Below are positions 34,076 through 42,016 of a DNA stretch of 64,000 nucleotides, one piece after another. A program made the translations under genes and the position numbers. The DNA is from Schleiferilactobacillus shenzhenensis LY-73. GTDB lineage: Bacteria; Bacillota; Bacilli; Lactobacillales; Lactobacillaceae. The stretch is from the NCBI RefSeq assembly GCF_000469325.1, contig NZ_KI271587.1, positions 55,601 to 119,600 on the forward strand. Reading direction: 5' to 3'. The notes beneath the pieces were generated by a model. The model saw only the letters and a program-made list of their open reading frames with translations, had not been told where the DNA came from and searched no databases. How positions within the stretch are numbered: position 1 is the first letter of the stretch; every line of letters starts with the position of its first letter.

Positions 34076-34582
34076 ATGGTCAAATGGATACCGGCAAGTC
34101 TCTTACTGCTGCTGTGGCTGGGCAGTTTGCTGCGGGTGCGGCCCTGGCGGCAAGCAGCGACCTGGTCGCAAAAGTTGGCTCAATTTGCCCTGTGGAGCTA
34201 CCTGCTCCTGCTCATTCCCCTGTGCTTCACGCCGTTTGCCACCCACCATGGGGCGTGGAGCGGGATGCAGCCGATCATGGTGGGGACGGCCCCCACCAAC
34301 CCGATCCCCTTCCGCGGGGCGTTCACCCCGGATTTCTGGCTCAACATTCTGATGACGGTCCCCTTCGGTTGGCTTCTGCGCCAGCTGTATCACTGGCGCT
34401 GGTCGCAGATCTTCCTCGCCGGTCTAGCGCTGACCGTCCTCATTGAGGGCGGTCAGTTCCTGGCCGGCCTGACCGTCCAGCTCAACCGCTGGGCCGACGC
34501 CAACGATATCATCACCAACGTCACCGGTACCCTGTTGGGAAGTCTCTTGCGTGGACTATGGGAGCGATTCCGGGTACAATGA
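34076..34582 (+). CDS. VanZ-family membrane protein
   Basis: 168 residues from ATG 34076 (a GTG directly before it at 34073 is an alternative; AAGGAGG lies at 34061-34067). Four or five helices. The VanZ-like signature is clear in the second half: NILMTVPFGWLL, IEGGQFL and RWADANDIITNVTGTLLG. VanZ of enterococci gives low teicoplanin resistance, but most family members have no known role. A TATAAT at 34047-34052 gives it a promoter. The TetR gene starts 52 bases after its stop. Confidence 0.88.
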   Translation: MVKWIPASLLLLLWLGSLLRVRPWRQAATWSQKLAQFALWSYLLLLIPLCFTPFATHHGAWSGMQPIMVGTAPTNPIPFRGAFTPDFWLNILMTVPFGWLLRQLYHWRWSQIFLAGLALTVLIEGGQFLAGLTVQLNRWADANDIITNVTGTLLGSLLRGLWERFRVQ

Positions 34583-34634
34583 TGGCATACCGTGGTACGG
34601 AGTTTCTTTTCTCAATTAAAGGAGGACATTGGCA

Positions 34635-35207
34635 ATGAAAGTTACCCGAGCCGAACTGGCCGGCCGTGCGCTGGATATGTTCCGCAAGAAGGGCTTCGAC
34701 AACGTGTCGGTGAACGACATCTCCGGGTCGTTCAACGTCACCAAGGGGTCGTTCTATCACTACTTCAAGAGTAAGGACGACATCTTGTTGGACTACTATA
34801 ACAACTTGCTGCTGAACTCGAATGTGCTGCTGGACCAGATCTTAGCCGGCCCGGCGCCGCTCACCGGCAAGATCAAGACCCTCACGGACATCGCGGTCAA
34901 CGCGACCGTCACCCTGGGGCCGGACCTGCTCAAGCGGCTGCTGGTGCTGTACCTCACCCAGGCCAGCGACTTGAAACTGCTCCAAGAGGGCGGCTACCTG
35001 GTCAACTACCTGGCCGCGCTGCACACGCTGTTCACCCAAGGCAAGGACCAGGGGCTGTGGACCGTGGACATGCCCGGTGAAGACTTGTACCAGAATTACG
35101 TCCATGACCTGCTGGGCCTGATCAGCGAGTGGGCATCGACCAACGGCGGCTTCGACCTGAAGGAAGCCGCCGGCAAGATGCGCGCCCTGCTGCCGGTCAA
35201 GGCGTGA
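34635..35207 (+). CDS. TetR-family transcriptional regulator
   Basis: 190 residues from ATG 34635; TTG 34629 is too close to GGAGG. The N-terminal helix-turn-helix is typical: ALDMFRKKGFDNVSVNDISGSFNVTKGSFYHYFKSKDDIL at about 12-52. The C-terminal ligand domain is helical and poorly conserved. A TACAAT just upstream, at the end of the VanZ gene, may give it its own promoter. Its target could be the VanZ gene or a distant pump. The 3' end overlaps the convergent SGNH gene by 11 bases. Confidence 0.88.
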   Translation: MKVTRAELAGRALDMFRKKGFDNVSVNDISGSFNVTKGSFYHYFKSKDDILLDYYNNLLLNSNVLLDQILAGPAPLTGKIKTLTDIAVNATVTLGPDLLKRLLVLYLTQASDLKLLQEGGYLVNYLAALHTLFTQGKDQGLWTVDMPGEDLYQNYVHDLLGLISEWASTNGGFDLKEAAGKMRALLPVKA

Positions 35208-36024
35208 AGAGCGGCTTGACCTGCTGGTAAACCGCCCGAGCGATGAGGGTGTGCCCCGTATCGCTGGGGTGGAAGCCGTCCCCATAACCTAAGAATGACG
35301 CGGCGCCTTTGACAGAAAGGGCGCCGTTTTGTTGTGCCTGCTGCCAAATCGGCTGGAGGTTGGCCACCGGCAGATGGTCCGCCTTGGCCACCGCCTGAAT
35401 ACGGGCATCGTAGGTCAGCGAGCGAGGCTGATTCCACGTCGTCAGAAGCACGATGCGGGCGTGGGTGTTGGCCCGCAAGTCGCTGATCAGCTTCCGCAGA
35501 TTCTTCTCGAACTTCGCCGGCGTCGCAGAATGGGGCGGATCGTCGTACACCGACTCGTTCGTTCCGAATTCGATCGTCACCAAGTCCGGCTGAGTATTAT
35601 AGATTTCCGTCAATTGGGGGAACGCCACCGTGTTGATGCTGCCGCCGTTTTCGCTGAAGTTGTGGACAGTCACCGGCACGTGCTGCTGGGTCTTGACCTG
35701 CTGGGCGACTTGGGCCACATACCCCCTGCTGCTGGCCGTGGCGAAGTAGCCCGCGGCTAAGCTGTCCCCCAGGGCCGTATAGACGAAGGGCCGCCGGGCA
35801 GAAAAGTCGGACCAGCGTTTGGCCGCCGGCTTGTCGGCCAATGGCGCCCGTTTCTTCTGCCGCGCAGTCGAGGCAGTGGCTGCCGGGGCGGTCAGTCCCC
35901 ACTCCGCCGCGTGAGTATGGAGCAGGCTGCCCAGCCCGATCACGCCGGCCAACACAAATAACACCGCGGCGGCCCCGAGAAAGAACCGGGCGGCGTGGTG
36001 CTGCGGCTGCGGGCGGCGTCTCAT
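35197..36024 (-). CDS. SGNH/GDSL hydrolase, membrane-anchored
   Basis: 275 residues. An N-terminal helix (about 13-35) anchors or exports it. Block I is GDSLAAGYF near 86-94, GTNES near 153-157 holds block III, and the catalytic Asp-His pair is in DGFHPSDTGH near 250-259. Such enzymes deacylate or deacetylate lipids, glycans or peptidoglycan outside the cell. The start overlaps the stop of the upstream TIM-barrel gene (ATGA), so the two are coupled. The 3' end overlaps tetR by 11 bases in opposite direction. Confidence 0.88.
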   Translation of the reverse strand: MRRRPQPQHHAARFFLGAAAVLFVLAGVIGLGSLLHTHAAEWGLTAPAATASTARQKKRAPLADKPAAKRWSDFSARRPFVYTALGDSLAAGYFATASSRGYVAQVAQQVKTQQHVPVTVHNFSENGGSINTVAFPQLTEIYNTQPDLVTIEFGTNESVYDDPPHSATPAKFEKNLRKLISDLRANTHARIVLLTTWNQPRSLTYDARIQAVAKADHLPVANLQPIWQQAQQNGALSVKGAASFLGYGDGFHPSDTGHTLIARAVYQQVKPLFTP

Positions 36025-36848
36025 GACCGGGCCGCTTTCTGCTTGATGCGTTCTAAGTACGCGTGGCTCTCCCGTTGGGCCGTACTGTCCAGCTGGTCGG
36101 CCAAGGTGATCTCATAAATGTTCGTGGCCTGGGGATTCAACAGCGGCCAGACGCGGGCCCATTCAATCTTGCCCTGCCCCAGCGGCAAGCTGTCGTGGCG
36201 CAGGCCCTGGGAATCCACCAAGTGATAGTGGACAACGGCCGGGGCCAGCTGACGCAACGACGCAGCGAGCACGTCATTACTGCCGTGGGCAGCAATGAAC
36301 GTGTGACTCGTATCGTAGGCCAAGCGGTAGTGATGGGCCAGCAGTACCGCGTTGAACGCGGGGTCCGTGTACGGAAATGTGGGCGAGATGGAGTTCTCGA
36401 ACATGATGCGGTCACCGCCCACGTCCCGCCAATGGTCCAGCTGGGCGAGAACGGCCGCCCGGCCGGCCGCCACGCTGCCAAATTCTGCCTGAATCCGCGC
36501 GGCGGGTTCATTATAGGACCCATGCAGCAAGAGCTGGGTATCCGTGTCCCGGGCCACCTGTAATAGGGCCGTCGTGCTGGCTTCCACGAAGGCTTGCAAA
36601 GCGGCGTCGTCACTGGCGATTTCTACGTGACCGCCGTGCCAGCTCATCGGGTGGTGGATGACGATCCGCCGAGTGGTCTGCTGGACCCAGGCAATCATCG
36701 CCCGCAGATGAGCCACCCCGGCTGGGGTCACGTCCGCCGGGGTGGTAAAGAACTCAAAAACCTGCGGCTGGCAGCGCAGCCGTTCGGCGATCTGATCTGG
36801 ATCCGTGCTGGCCTTGAGGCCAAGGTAAGGAAATTCTGTCTGTGTCAT
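36021..36848 (-). CDS. Sugar phosphate isomerase/epimerase-like TIM-barrel protein
   Basis: 275 residues from the second of two tandem ATG codons (36851, 36848). The xylose-isomerase/AP-endonuclease-2 fold is suggested by ordered strands with metal-type residues: VIHHPM near 64-69, LLLHGSYNEP near 107-116, IMFENS near 149-154, LAYDTSH near 178-184 and VVHYHLVDSQG near 206-216. The E/D/H positions match that superfamily. No good ribosome site is present, and a TACAAT lies only nine bases before the ATG, so the message may be nearly leaderless. Substrate unknown. Coupled to the SGNH gene. Confidence 0.75.
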   Translation of the reverse strand: MTQTEFPYLGLKASTDPDQIAERLRCQPQVFEFFTTPADVTPAGVAHLRAMIAWVQQTTRRIVIHHPMSWHGGHVEIASDDAALQAFVEASTTALLQVARDTDTQLLLHGSYNEPAARIQAEFGSVAAGRAAVLAQLDHWRDVGGDRIMFENSISPTFPYTDPAFNAVLLAHHYRLAYDTSHTFIAAHGSNDVLAASLRQLAPAVVHYHLVDSQGLRHDSLPLGQGKIEWARVWPLLNPQATNIYEITLADQLDSTAQRESHAYLERIKQKAARS

Positions 36849-36896
36849 CATACCTATATTGTAGCGATTACTGTGTCAGGGCTCCAGTGGCTGCGG

Positions 36897-37445
36897 TCAC
36901 TTGGCATCGCTGAGCATTTCTGCCAGCTCATCCCGGTCGATCAGGCGCACGCCGACGCCGGCAGCCAGTTCCTTAGCGCTCGCGGTATAGTATGAATTCG
37001 AGATCACCACAGGATGGTCCAGATGGTAGAAGGCGCAGCCGGTGAAGACCTGCTGAACGGCGCTATTGTCCACATCGTGGTTGTACCGCTTGCACTGGAT
37101 GCCGAAGCTCTCGTTGTCTGCGCGGGCGATAATGTCCACACCCTGGTCCCGGCTGGCCGGCGTCACCTTGACGTCAGTGAAGCCGAGGTGGACCAGCAGC
37201 TGGGCCGTATACTCTTCGAAGGCGATACCGTCCATCCGGTCAATGCGCGCCAACCCGCCGCTGAAGCGGAGCAGGAAGTGCACCAGCACGATACCCCAGC
37301 CCAGCACCAGCAGCCCAACAGCGCCCAAGAAGTAAGGATCGTACTGCTGGGCGGTGAACAGCGGCAGACTCGGCCGCACGAAGACCCGGTAGCCGACTAG
37401 CGCGGCCGCCAGGAGAACACTGATGATGATGCCAATGCGGCGCAT
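36897..37445 (-). CDS. Membrane-anchored Mrr-like endonuclease domain protein
   Basis: 182 residues from ATG 37445 (AAAGGAG nine bases upstream). Two N-terminal helices (about 3-20 and 37-57) precede a restriction-endonuclease fold (about 75-175). The Mrr_cat core is visible: GIAFEEYTAQLLVHLGF, SRDQGVDIIA with the catalytic Asp, and FGIQCKRY with the Q-x-K part of the PD-(D/E)xK site. Membrane-tethered Mrr-like proteins are widespread and mostly uncharacterised; roles in defence or DNA uptake are speculative. It stands alone. Confidence 0.82.
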   Translation of the reverse strand: MRRIGIIISVLLAAALVGYRVFVRPSLPLFTAQQYDPYFLGAVGLLVLGWGIVLVHFLLRFSGGLARIDRMDGIAFEEYTAQLLVHLGFTDVKVTPASRDQGVDIIARADNESFGIQCKRYNHDVDNSAVQQVFTGCAFYHLDHPVVISNSYYTASAKELAAGVGVRLIDRDELAEMLSDAK

Positions 37446-37550
37446 GGACCCGGTCTCCTTTCCGAAGGTGTCATTATCCTCATTGTACGGGCGCGGGCCA
37501 GGTCTTCGCAATCGGCCCCAGGGCGTACTTTTAACAGAAAGGCGCCCACG

Positions 37551-37580
37551 AAAAAAGCCGCCGCCCAGACTGGCGACGAC
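37551..37580 (-). terminator. Terminator of the second DUF956 gene
   Basis: On the minus strand CGTCGCC pairs with GGCGGCG (one G-T pair) and is followed by GCTTTTTT. Confidence 0.7.
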
Positions 37581-37595
37581 CCATTGTGTATTGTC

Positions 37596-37955
37596 TTATT
37601 CAGCGGTATTTGTTGGCCGCCACGTGCGGCCGTCCTGCAACAGTTGACGACTGGTCAAGTGCCGAGCCATGTAATCCAGCACTGCTTGGCTGTGACTCAC
37701 GGTAAAGTCCCACTGGCTGCCGTCCACAGTGGTCACTTGAAAGCCCTTGGTCATCCGGCCGCCGAAGAACGTCTCAATCCAGACATACTGGATCTGGGCC
37801 CAGGGCAGCCAGGTAAAATTCTTGGCGTGAGCGGCCCGGGTGATAAATTCGATGCCAGCATTACCCAACGCCAGCATCCCTGCCCGATACTTGCCCGTCA
37901 TGTTGGTGCGGGCGCGCACGGTCAATTCGATTTCTTGATTTAGCGGTTGATCCAT
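37596..37955 (-). CDS. DUF956-like protein, diverged ManO paralog
   Basis: 119 residues, GAAAGGAG nine bases before the ATG. It shares the shape of the ManO gene next upstream: RARTNMTGKYRAGMLALGNAGIEFI...LPWAQIQYVWIETFFGGRMTKGFQVTT corresponds to the YGKIMVGDKGFEFY...IPWDEVRLVIVSFVFWNKWIPRYAVET segment. It lacks the long basic tail. Two DUF956 genes in tandem behind a mannose PTS suggests duplication. Biochemical role unknown; relatives are linked to control of the mannose PTS. Confidence 0.75.
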   Translation of the reverse strand: MDQPLNQEIELTVRARTNMTGKYRAGMLALGNAGIEFITRAAHAKNFTWLPWAQIQYVWIETFFGGRMTKGFQVTTVDGSQWDFTVSHSQAVLDYMARHLTSRQLLQDGRTWRPTNTAE

Positions 37956-38087
37956 AGGGACCGCTCCTTTCTCGCTGCCAGTCTCCTGACAACGGTGCCG
38001 CCACCAGCCGGCAGGGCCGATGACCAGTCGTCACTTCATCGATGCGTCGAGGTTACCACAACATCGGGTTTCTGCCAACGAATACGC

Positions 38088-38537
38088 TCATTTCTTACCC
38101 GCTCTTTTTTTCTTTTTCTTGGTGAGCTTGCTTGTCTTTACGGCCGGCCCAGAAGCCGTCTGGCCCGCCGGCTGTTTGCGCCGGTGGAACGCCCGGCCGA
38201 TGACCTGGAAGAAGCTCAGCGACTTGACGATGTGGTCTGCCGGGATGTACTCCCGTATCGCCCGCAGGACGCGCTTAGGTTCCTTGGAGGAGAAAGAATA
38301 CGTGCCGGCTTTCTGGGTTTCCACGGCGTAACGGGGAATCCACTTATTCCAGAAAACGAACGAGACGATCACCAGACGCACTTCGTCCCAAGGGATTTGG
38401 ATATAATGGTTCAGGTTTTTCTCGTTGTAGAACTCGAAACCTTTGTCGCCCACCATGATCTTGCCGTATTCCGGCATGCCCAGGTACGATGTGGCATCTA
38501 CCACCAAGTCGACTTTTGTGTTCAATGATTCAACCAT
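38088..38537 (-). CDS. manO: ManO, DUF956 family, mannose PTS accessory protein
   Basis: 149 residues. The conserved DUF956 block runs from the N-terminus to about residue 115 (VDATSYLGMPEYGKIMVGD, IPWDEVRLVIVSF, YSFSSKEPKRVLRAIREYIPADHIVKSLSFFQV). A Lys-rich tail follows, ending KKKKKRAGKK. In lactic acid bacteria manO follows the manXYZ PTS genes and influences their expression. Here it lies 156 bases after the IID gene behind a hairpin, and has a -10-like TACAAT (38582-38577 on minus), so it may be transcribed both with and apart from the PTS. Confidence 0.88.
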   Translation of the reverse strand: MVESLNTKVDLVVDATSYLGMPEYGKIMVGDKGFEFYNEKNLNHYIQIPWDEVRLVIVSFVFWNKWIPRYAVETQKAGTYSFSSKEPKRVLRAIREYIPADHIVKSLSFFQVIGRAFHRRKQPAGQTASGPAVKTSKLTKKKKKRAGKK

Positions 38538-38623
38538 ATCGTGCTCGCTTTCTCCTCTGCTTGATGTTATTTCTATTGTAACACGCCCGGTTCAACCCGC
38601 GCTGGCCGGGGGCTGAACGCAAT

Positions 38624-38657
38624 GAAGCTGCATATCCGGTAAGGGGTATGCAGCTTC
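38624..38657 (-). terminator. Hairpin between PTS genes and manO
   Basis: GAAGCTGCATA (38624-38634) pairs perfectly with TATGCAGCTTC (38647-38657). The T-run on the minus strand is weak, so it may act as a leaky terminator or processing site that lowers manO expression. Confidence 0.6.
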
Positions 38658-38693
38658 ACTTGTTTGCGTACTGACGCTGATTAGGTGATTGAA

Positions 38694-39600
38694 TTACATC
38701 CAGCCAACAACGTGGAGCACAACACCAACCACGAACAGGCCGAGGATGATGACGATGGGTGAAACCTTCTTCTTCAGTAACCACATGCAGAGGAAGGTCA
38801 GGCCCAAGGCTGCCAACCCAGGAATCAAGCTGTCCAGGTTTTGCTGCAAGGTCGTGACTTTGTCTCGGGTAAGAGACAAGCCTTGCTGCTGCAGCTGCAG
38901 TGCCTTTTGAATTCCTTTGGCACCGCTGGGCAACTTGCTCCAGTCAATGTAAGCACCGGCTTGGTTCGGCACAGTGGAAACGACAGGTGTGAATTTCACT
39001 GCGACCCACCGGTTGACCAACGATCCCAGGATAAACATACCCAAAATCGTGGCGCCCTTCGTGACATCCTGCAGCAAGCCGCCGGATAAGTCATCGGTAA
39101 TACGAGATCCCACCCGGTAGCCGAACTCCTGTGTATACCAGGTGAAGGCCATCCGGATGATGTTCCAAGCAAAGAAGTAAATCAGCGGGCCGAGGATATT
39201 CCCAGTCATGGCCAGGGAAGCGGCCAGGGCACCGATGATCGGCTTGATGGTGAACCAGAATACTGGGTCCCCAATACCGGCCAACGGACCCATCATGCCG
39301 ACCTTGACCCCTTGAATGGCGACATCATCGACTGGTGCGCCGTTGGCCCGGTCTTGTTCCAAGGGTGACCCCGATAATCGGGGAGGCCAAGTACGGGTGC
39401 GTGTTGAAGAATTCCAAGTGGCGCTTCAGTGCTGCCGCCCGGTCTTCCTTTGTCTTGTATAATTTCTTAAGTGCCGGAATCATGGAATAGGCGAAGCCGC
39501 CGTTCTGCATCCGCTCGTAGTTCCAAGACCCTTGAATGAACGTCGACCGCCACCAAACGTGCAGCCGGTCGGCTTTAGATAACGTAATACGATCTGCCAT
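38694..39600 (-). pseudogene. manZ: Mannose-class PTS component IID, frameshifted
   Basis: The N-terminal part reads from ATG 39600 to PIIGVTL and then leaves frame. The rest (EQDRANGAPVDDVAIQGVKVG and the membrane segments to the C-terminal GWM) reads in another frame from about 39360 to 38694. Restoring a LALEQ-type sequence, as I recall it in relatives, needs five bases, and the sequence CTTGGAA fits a 5-base loss between two TTG repeats. Otherwise the gene is well conserved and would give about 303 residues. IID is an essential membrane part of the permease, so if real the transporter is dead. Check reads first. Confidence 0.85.
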
Positions 39601-39617
39601 TGGTTAGCCCCCCTTTC

Positions 39618-40436
39618 TCAATAATCGTCAATCAGCTTACCGACGGGATCACCGGTATTGTTGTTACCAGAACCGTTGCCGCTGTTTGAACTGCCGCCCA
39701 TCTTGGACAGTGTCAAGTAGATCAACGCCAAGGCAACACCAATAGCCCCTAAGCCGATCAAGGTCAAGTCTTTCACCGTCGCCATCACGAAGCCGATGGC
39801 GAAGAACGGCCAAACTTCCTTCGTGGCCATCATGTTGATGATCATCGCGTACCCAACGGCCACGACCATGCCGCCGCCGACGCCCAGGCCATCGGTCAGC
39901 CAAGCCGGCATCATGTGCAGCAAGTCGCTCACCCGAGACGCCCCGACGGCCAGAATCAACCCGGCCGGAATGGCGATCCGCAGGCCCTGCATGATAATGG
40001 CAACGATTTGCCACATATCGACCTTCGCGAAGCTGCCCTCTTCAGCAGCCCGGTCCATCAGGTGGACAACACCAGTGGCCAAGGTCCGGACAACAGTCGT
40101 CAGCAGCAAGCCGGCGACGGCCAGCGGGATGGCAATAGCGATGGCCGCGTGGACACCGTTTTGGCCTTGACCGCCTAGAACCAGAATAATAGCAGATGCA
40201 ACAGATGCCAAGGCGGCATCAGGCGCAACGGCGGCACCAATGTTGGCCCACCCTAAGGCGATCATTTCCAATTGACCGCCCAAAATGACACAGGGAATCA
40301 AGTTCCCAGTGACTAAGCCAATCAGCGTGCAGGCAATAATCGGCTGATGGAAGTGGAATTCATCCAAAATACCTTCCATCCCCGCCAAAAACGACACGCC
40401 GATGACTAATACGATCTGAATCCAGTTCAAATTCAT
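39618..40436 (-). CDS. manY: Mannose-class PTS component IIC
   Basis: 272 residues. Family hallmarks are present: LAGMEGILDEFHFHQPIIACTLIGLVTGN near 19-47, GGQLEMIALGWANIGAAVAPD near 53-73 and the G-rich later helices (GLGVGGGMVVAVGYAMIINMMA). It forms the sugar channel with IID. The C-terminus is an unusual Ser/Asn/Gly linker (GGSSNSGNGSGNNN) and an acidic end. It lies 45 bases after IIAB and 17 bases before IID in one operon. Confidence 0.95.
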   Translation of the reverse strand: MNLNWIQIVLVIGVSFLAGMEGILDEFHFHQPIIACTLIGLVTGNLIPCVILGGQLEMIALGWANIGAAVAPDAALASVASAIILVLGGQGQNGVHAAIAIAIPLAVAGLLLTTVVRTLATGVVHLMDRAAEEGSFAKVDMWQIVAIIMQGLRIAIPAGLILAVGASRVSDLLHMMPAWLTDGLGVGGGMVVAVGYAMIINMMATKEVWPFFAIGFVMATVKDLTLIGLGAIGVALALIYLTLSKMGGSSNSGNGSGNNNTGDPVGKLIDDY

Positions 40437-40481
40437 GGGTATTAGTCCTCTCTTTCTCTCTCAATGAAATAGGATATTCAA

Positions 40482-41477
40482 TTATTTCTGCTGATCCAGC
40501 ATGGACTGGGCTTTCTTCAAGATGTTGTCCATATTGTCGGCATTGTCGCCCGGCACTTTACGCACATCGAACTTGACGCCCATGTCCTTCAACTTCTTGA
40601 ATGTATCGATATCTTCCTGGTTGAAGGCCAGCACCTTGTTGGGCTGGACCTTGCCGACGGAGTGAGCCATGGAACCGATGTTCAGTTCCTTCAGCGGCAC
40701 GCCGCCTTCGATAGCCTTCAATGCGTCTTCTGGATTCTCGAATAACAGCAATGCTTTTTGCCCGCCGAAATGCTGGTCGTCTTTGGCCAGCTTGATCATT
40801 TGGTCAATCGGCACCACATGGGCATGCACACCCACTGGTGCTGCTTCCATGATCAGCTTCTTGCGCAACTCGTCGTGCGCGACGGCATCCGATACCACGA
40901 TGATGCGGTTTGCCCCGGATGTCTTTGTCCAAGTCGTGGCAACCTGGCCGTGGAGGAGCCGGGAATCGATCCGGGCCAGCACGTACTGCATCGACCCAGG
41001 TGCCCCCACCTGACCGTTGGTGGTCGTCGGTGCCGCATCGGCAGCCGGCGCGGCGGCATTCCCAGTACTCTTCGGTTCCAAGTCTTCGGGCTTGATCTTC
41101 ACACCGTCGCGACCCGCCTCAACGATATGCGCTGCAATCTCTTGCGCGGAATTCATCGTCAACCGTGAGCCGTATGCCTCCACCAGCATGGGCAGATTCA
41201 ACCCGGTGACGATCGCCCATTTATCTTTGTGGGCCTCATACAAGCCATTGGCCTGATTGAACGGAGAACCGCCCCACAAATCAATCAGGAAGAGCACTTC
41301 ATCGTCCGGATCGAACTTGCTGATGGCTTCTTCCAAGTGGGCCTTCAAATCAGCCGGTCCTTCGTTGGGCATGAAGGTCACTGCTTCGACCTTCTCCTGC
41401 TCACCGAAAATCATTTGCCCGGATTGCTTGATCCCGGCGGCAAATTGACCGTGACTTGCAAGAATGATGCCAACCAT
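40482..41477 (-). CDS. manX: Mannose-class PTS component IIAB
   Basis: 331 residues from ATG 41477 (AGGAGG seven bases upstream). The IIA domain (about 1-135) has the phosphorylated H9 in ASHGQF. A Pro/Ala/Thr linker (about 145-170) follows, then the IIB domain with H176 in RLLHGQ. It passes phosphate from HPr to the incoming sugar (mannose, glucose, glucosamine in relatives). First gene of the operon; its leader has two hairpins. No sigma-54 -24/-12 sequence is apparent upstream, although some mannose-class operons use one. Confidence 0.95.
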   Translation of the reverse strand: MVGIILASHGQFAAGIKQSGQMIFGEQEKVEAVTFMPNEGPADLKAHLEEAISKFDPDDEVLFLIDLWGGSPFNQANGLYEAHKDKWAIVTGLNLPMLVEAYGSRLTMNSAQEIAAHIVEAGRDGVKIKPEDLEPKSTGNAAAPAADAAPTTTNGQVGAPGSMQYVLARIDSRLLHGQVATTWTKTSGANRIIVVSDAVAHDELRKKLIMEAAPVGVHAHVVPIDQMIKLAKDDQHFGGQKALLLFENPEDALKAIEGGVPLKELNIGSMAHSVGKVQPNKVLAFNQEDIDTFKKLKDMGVKFDVRKVPGDNADNMDNILKKAQSMLDQQK

Positions 41478-41518
41478 AACTTCGCCTCCTATAAACTTCT
41501 GTGCGGAACAGCCGCGAG

Positions 41519-41585
41519 GCCGTTCCAAACGGCACTAGCAATGGGCACGAAACCGGCAAAACCCCATCACGCAGGGCTTTGCCGA
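41519..41585 (-). promoter_or_regulatory. Two stem-loops in the leader of the mannose PTS operon
   Basis: GCCGTT-CCA-AACGGC at 41519-41533, and CGGCAAA(A)CCC with GGG(C)TTTGCCG at 41553-41585, one mismatch. Both lie within 110 bases of the manX start. The upstream part of the 41478-41750 gap has a TATGAT-like -10 near 41616 on the minus strand but no clear -35. Confidence 0.5.
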
Positions 41586-41750
41586 GGAAAATTCCCATCT
41601 GTAAATATCATAGCATCTTGACCAGGGCACCTGTTAGCAATAACACTTGTCAATGCATGGCGAACGCCCAACTGGTCTAGACAACTTCGACCTCAATTAT
41701 TTTAACCGCTTTCGAACGATTTGTGAAGCCTTTTTTCTAAAAAGTGAATA

Positions 41751-42002
41751 TTACTGCAACCGATTGCTGAAGTGGAGGGCGGCTAGTAAGATGCCCACCG
41801 CCGCCAGGGCCGCCAGAGTGCCGGCGACGGCGGCCCAAGAGGCCCCCAGCAGGAGGAAGACCAGCCCTAAGCCGGCACACCAGCCCACGAATTTCATCCC
41901 CGCGGGTTTGATGCGGTGCAGTAAGCCCACTTCCCGGGCGAGGATAATGATGGCCACTAGGCCGAGGAGAAAAATGCCGATCGTTGCTGCTGCTGCCCGC
42001 AT
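41751..42002 (-). CDS. Small three-helix membrane protein
   Basis: 83 residues, AAGGAGG upstream of the ATG. Three hydrophobic helices fill most of the chain (about 3-22, 36-55, 56-77) with few charges. It starts 14 bases after the mutY stop in the same direction, so it is probably cotranscribed. No recognised family. Confidence 0.6.
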   Translation of the reverse strand: MRAAAATIGIFLLGLVAIIILAREVGLLHRIKPAGMKFVGWCAGLGLVFLLLGASWAAVAGTLAALAAVGILLAALHFSNRLQ

Positions 42003-42016
42003 GGCTGGCCGCCTCC

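Noticed and set aside
41478-41640. Sigma-54 promoter for the mannose PTS
   Set aside because: No GG-N10-GC with TGGCAC/TTGC-like flanks was found; the nearest candidate has the wrong spacing.
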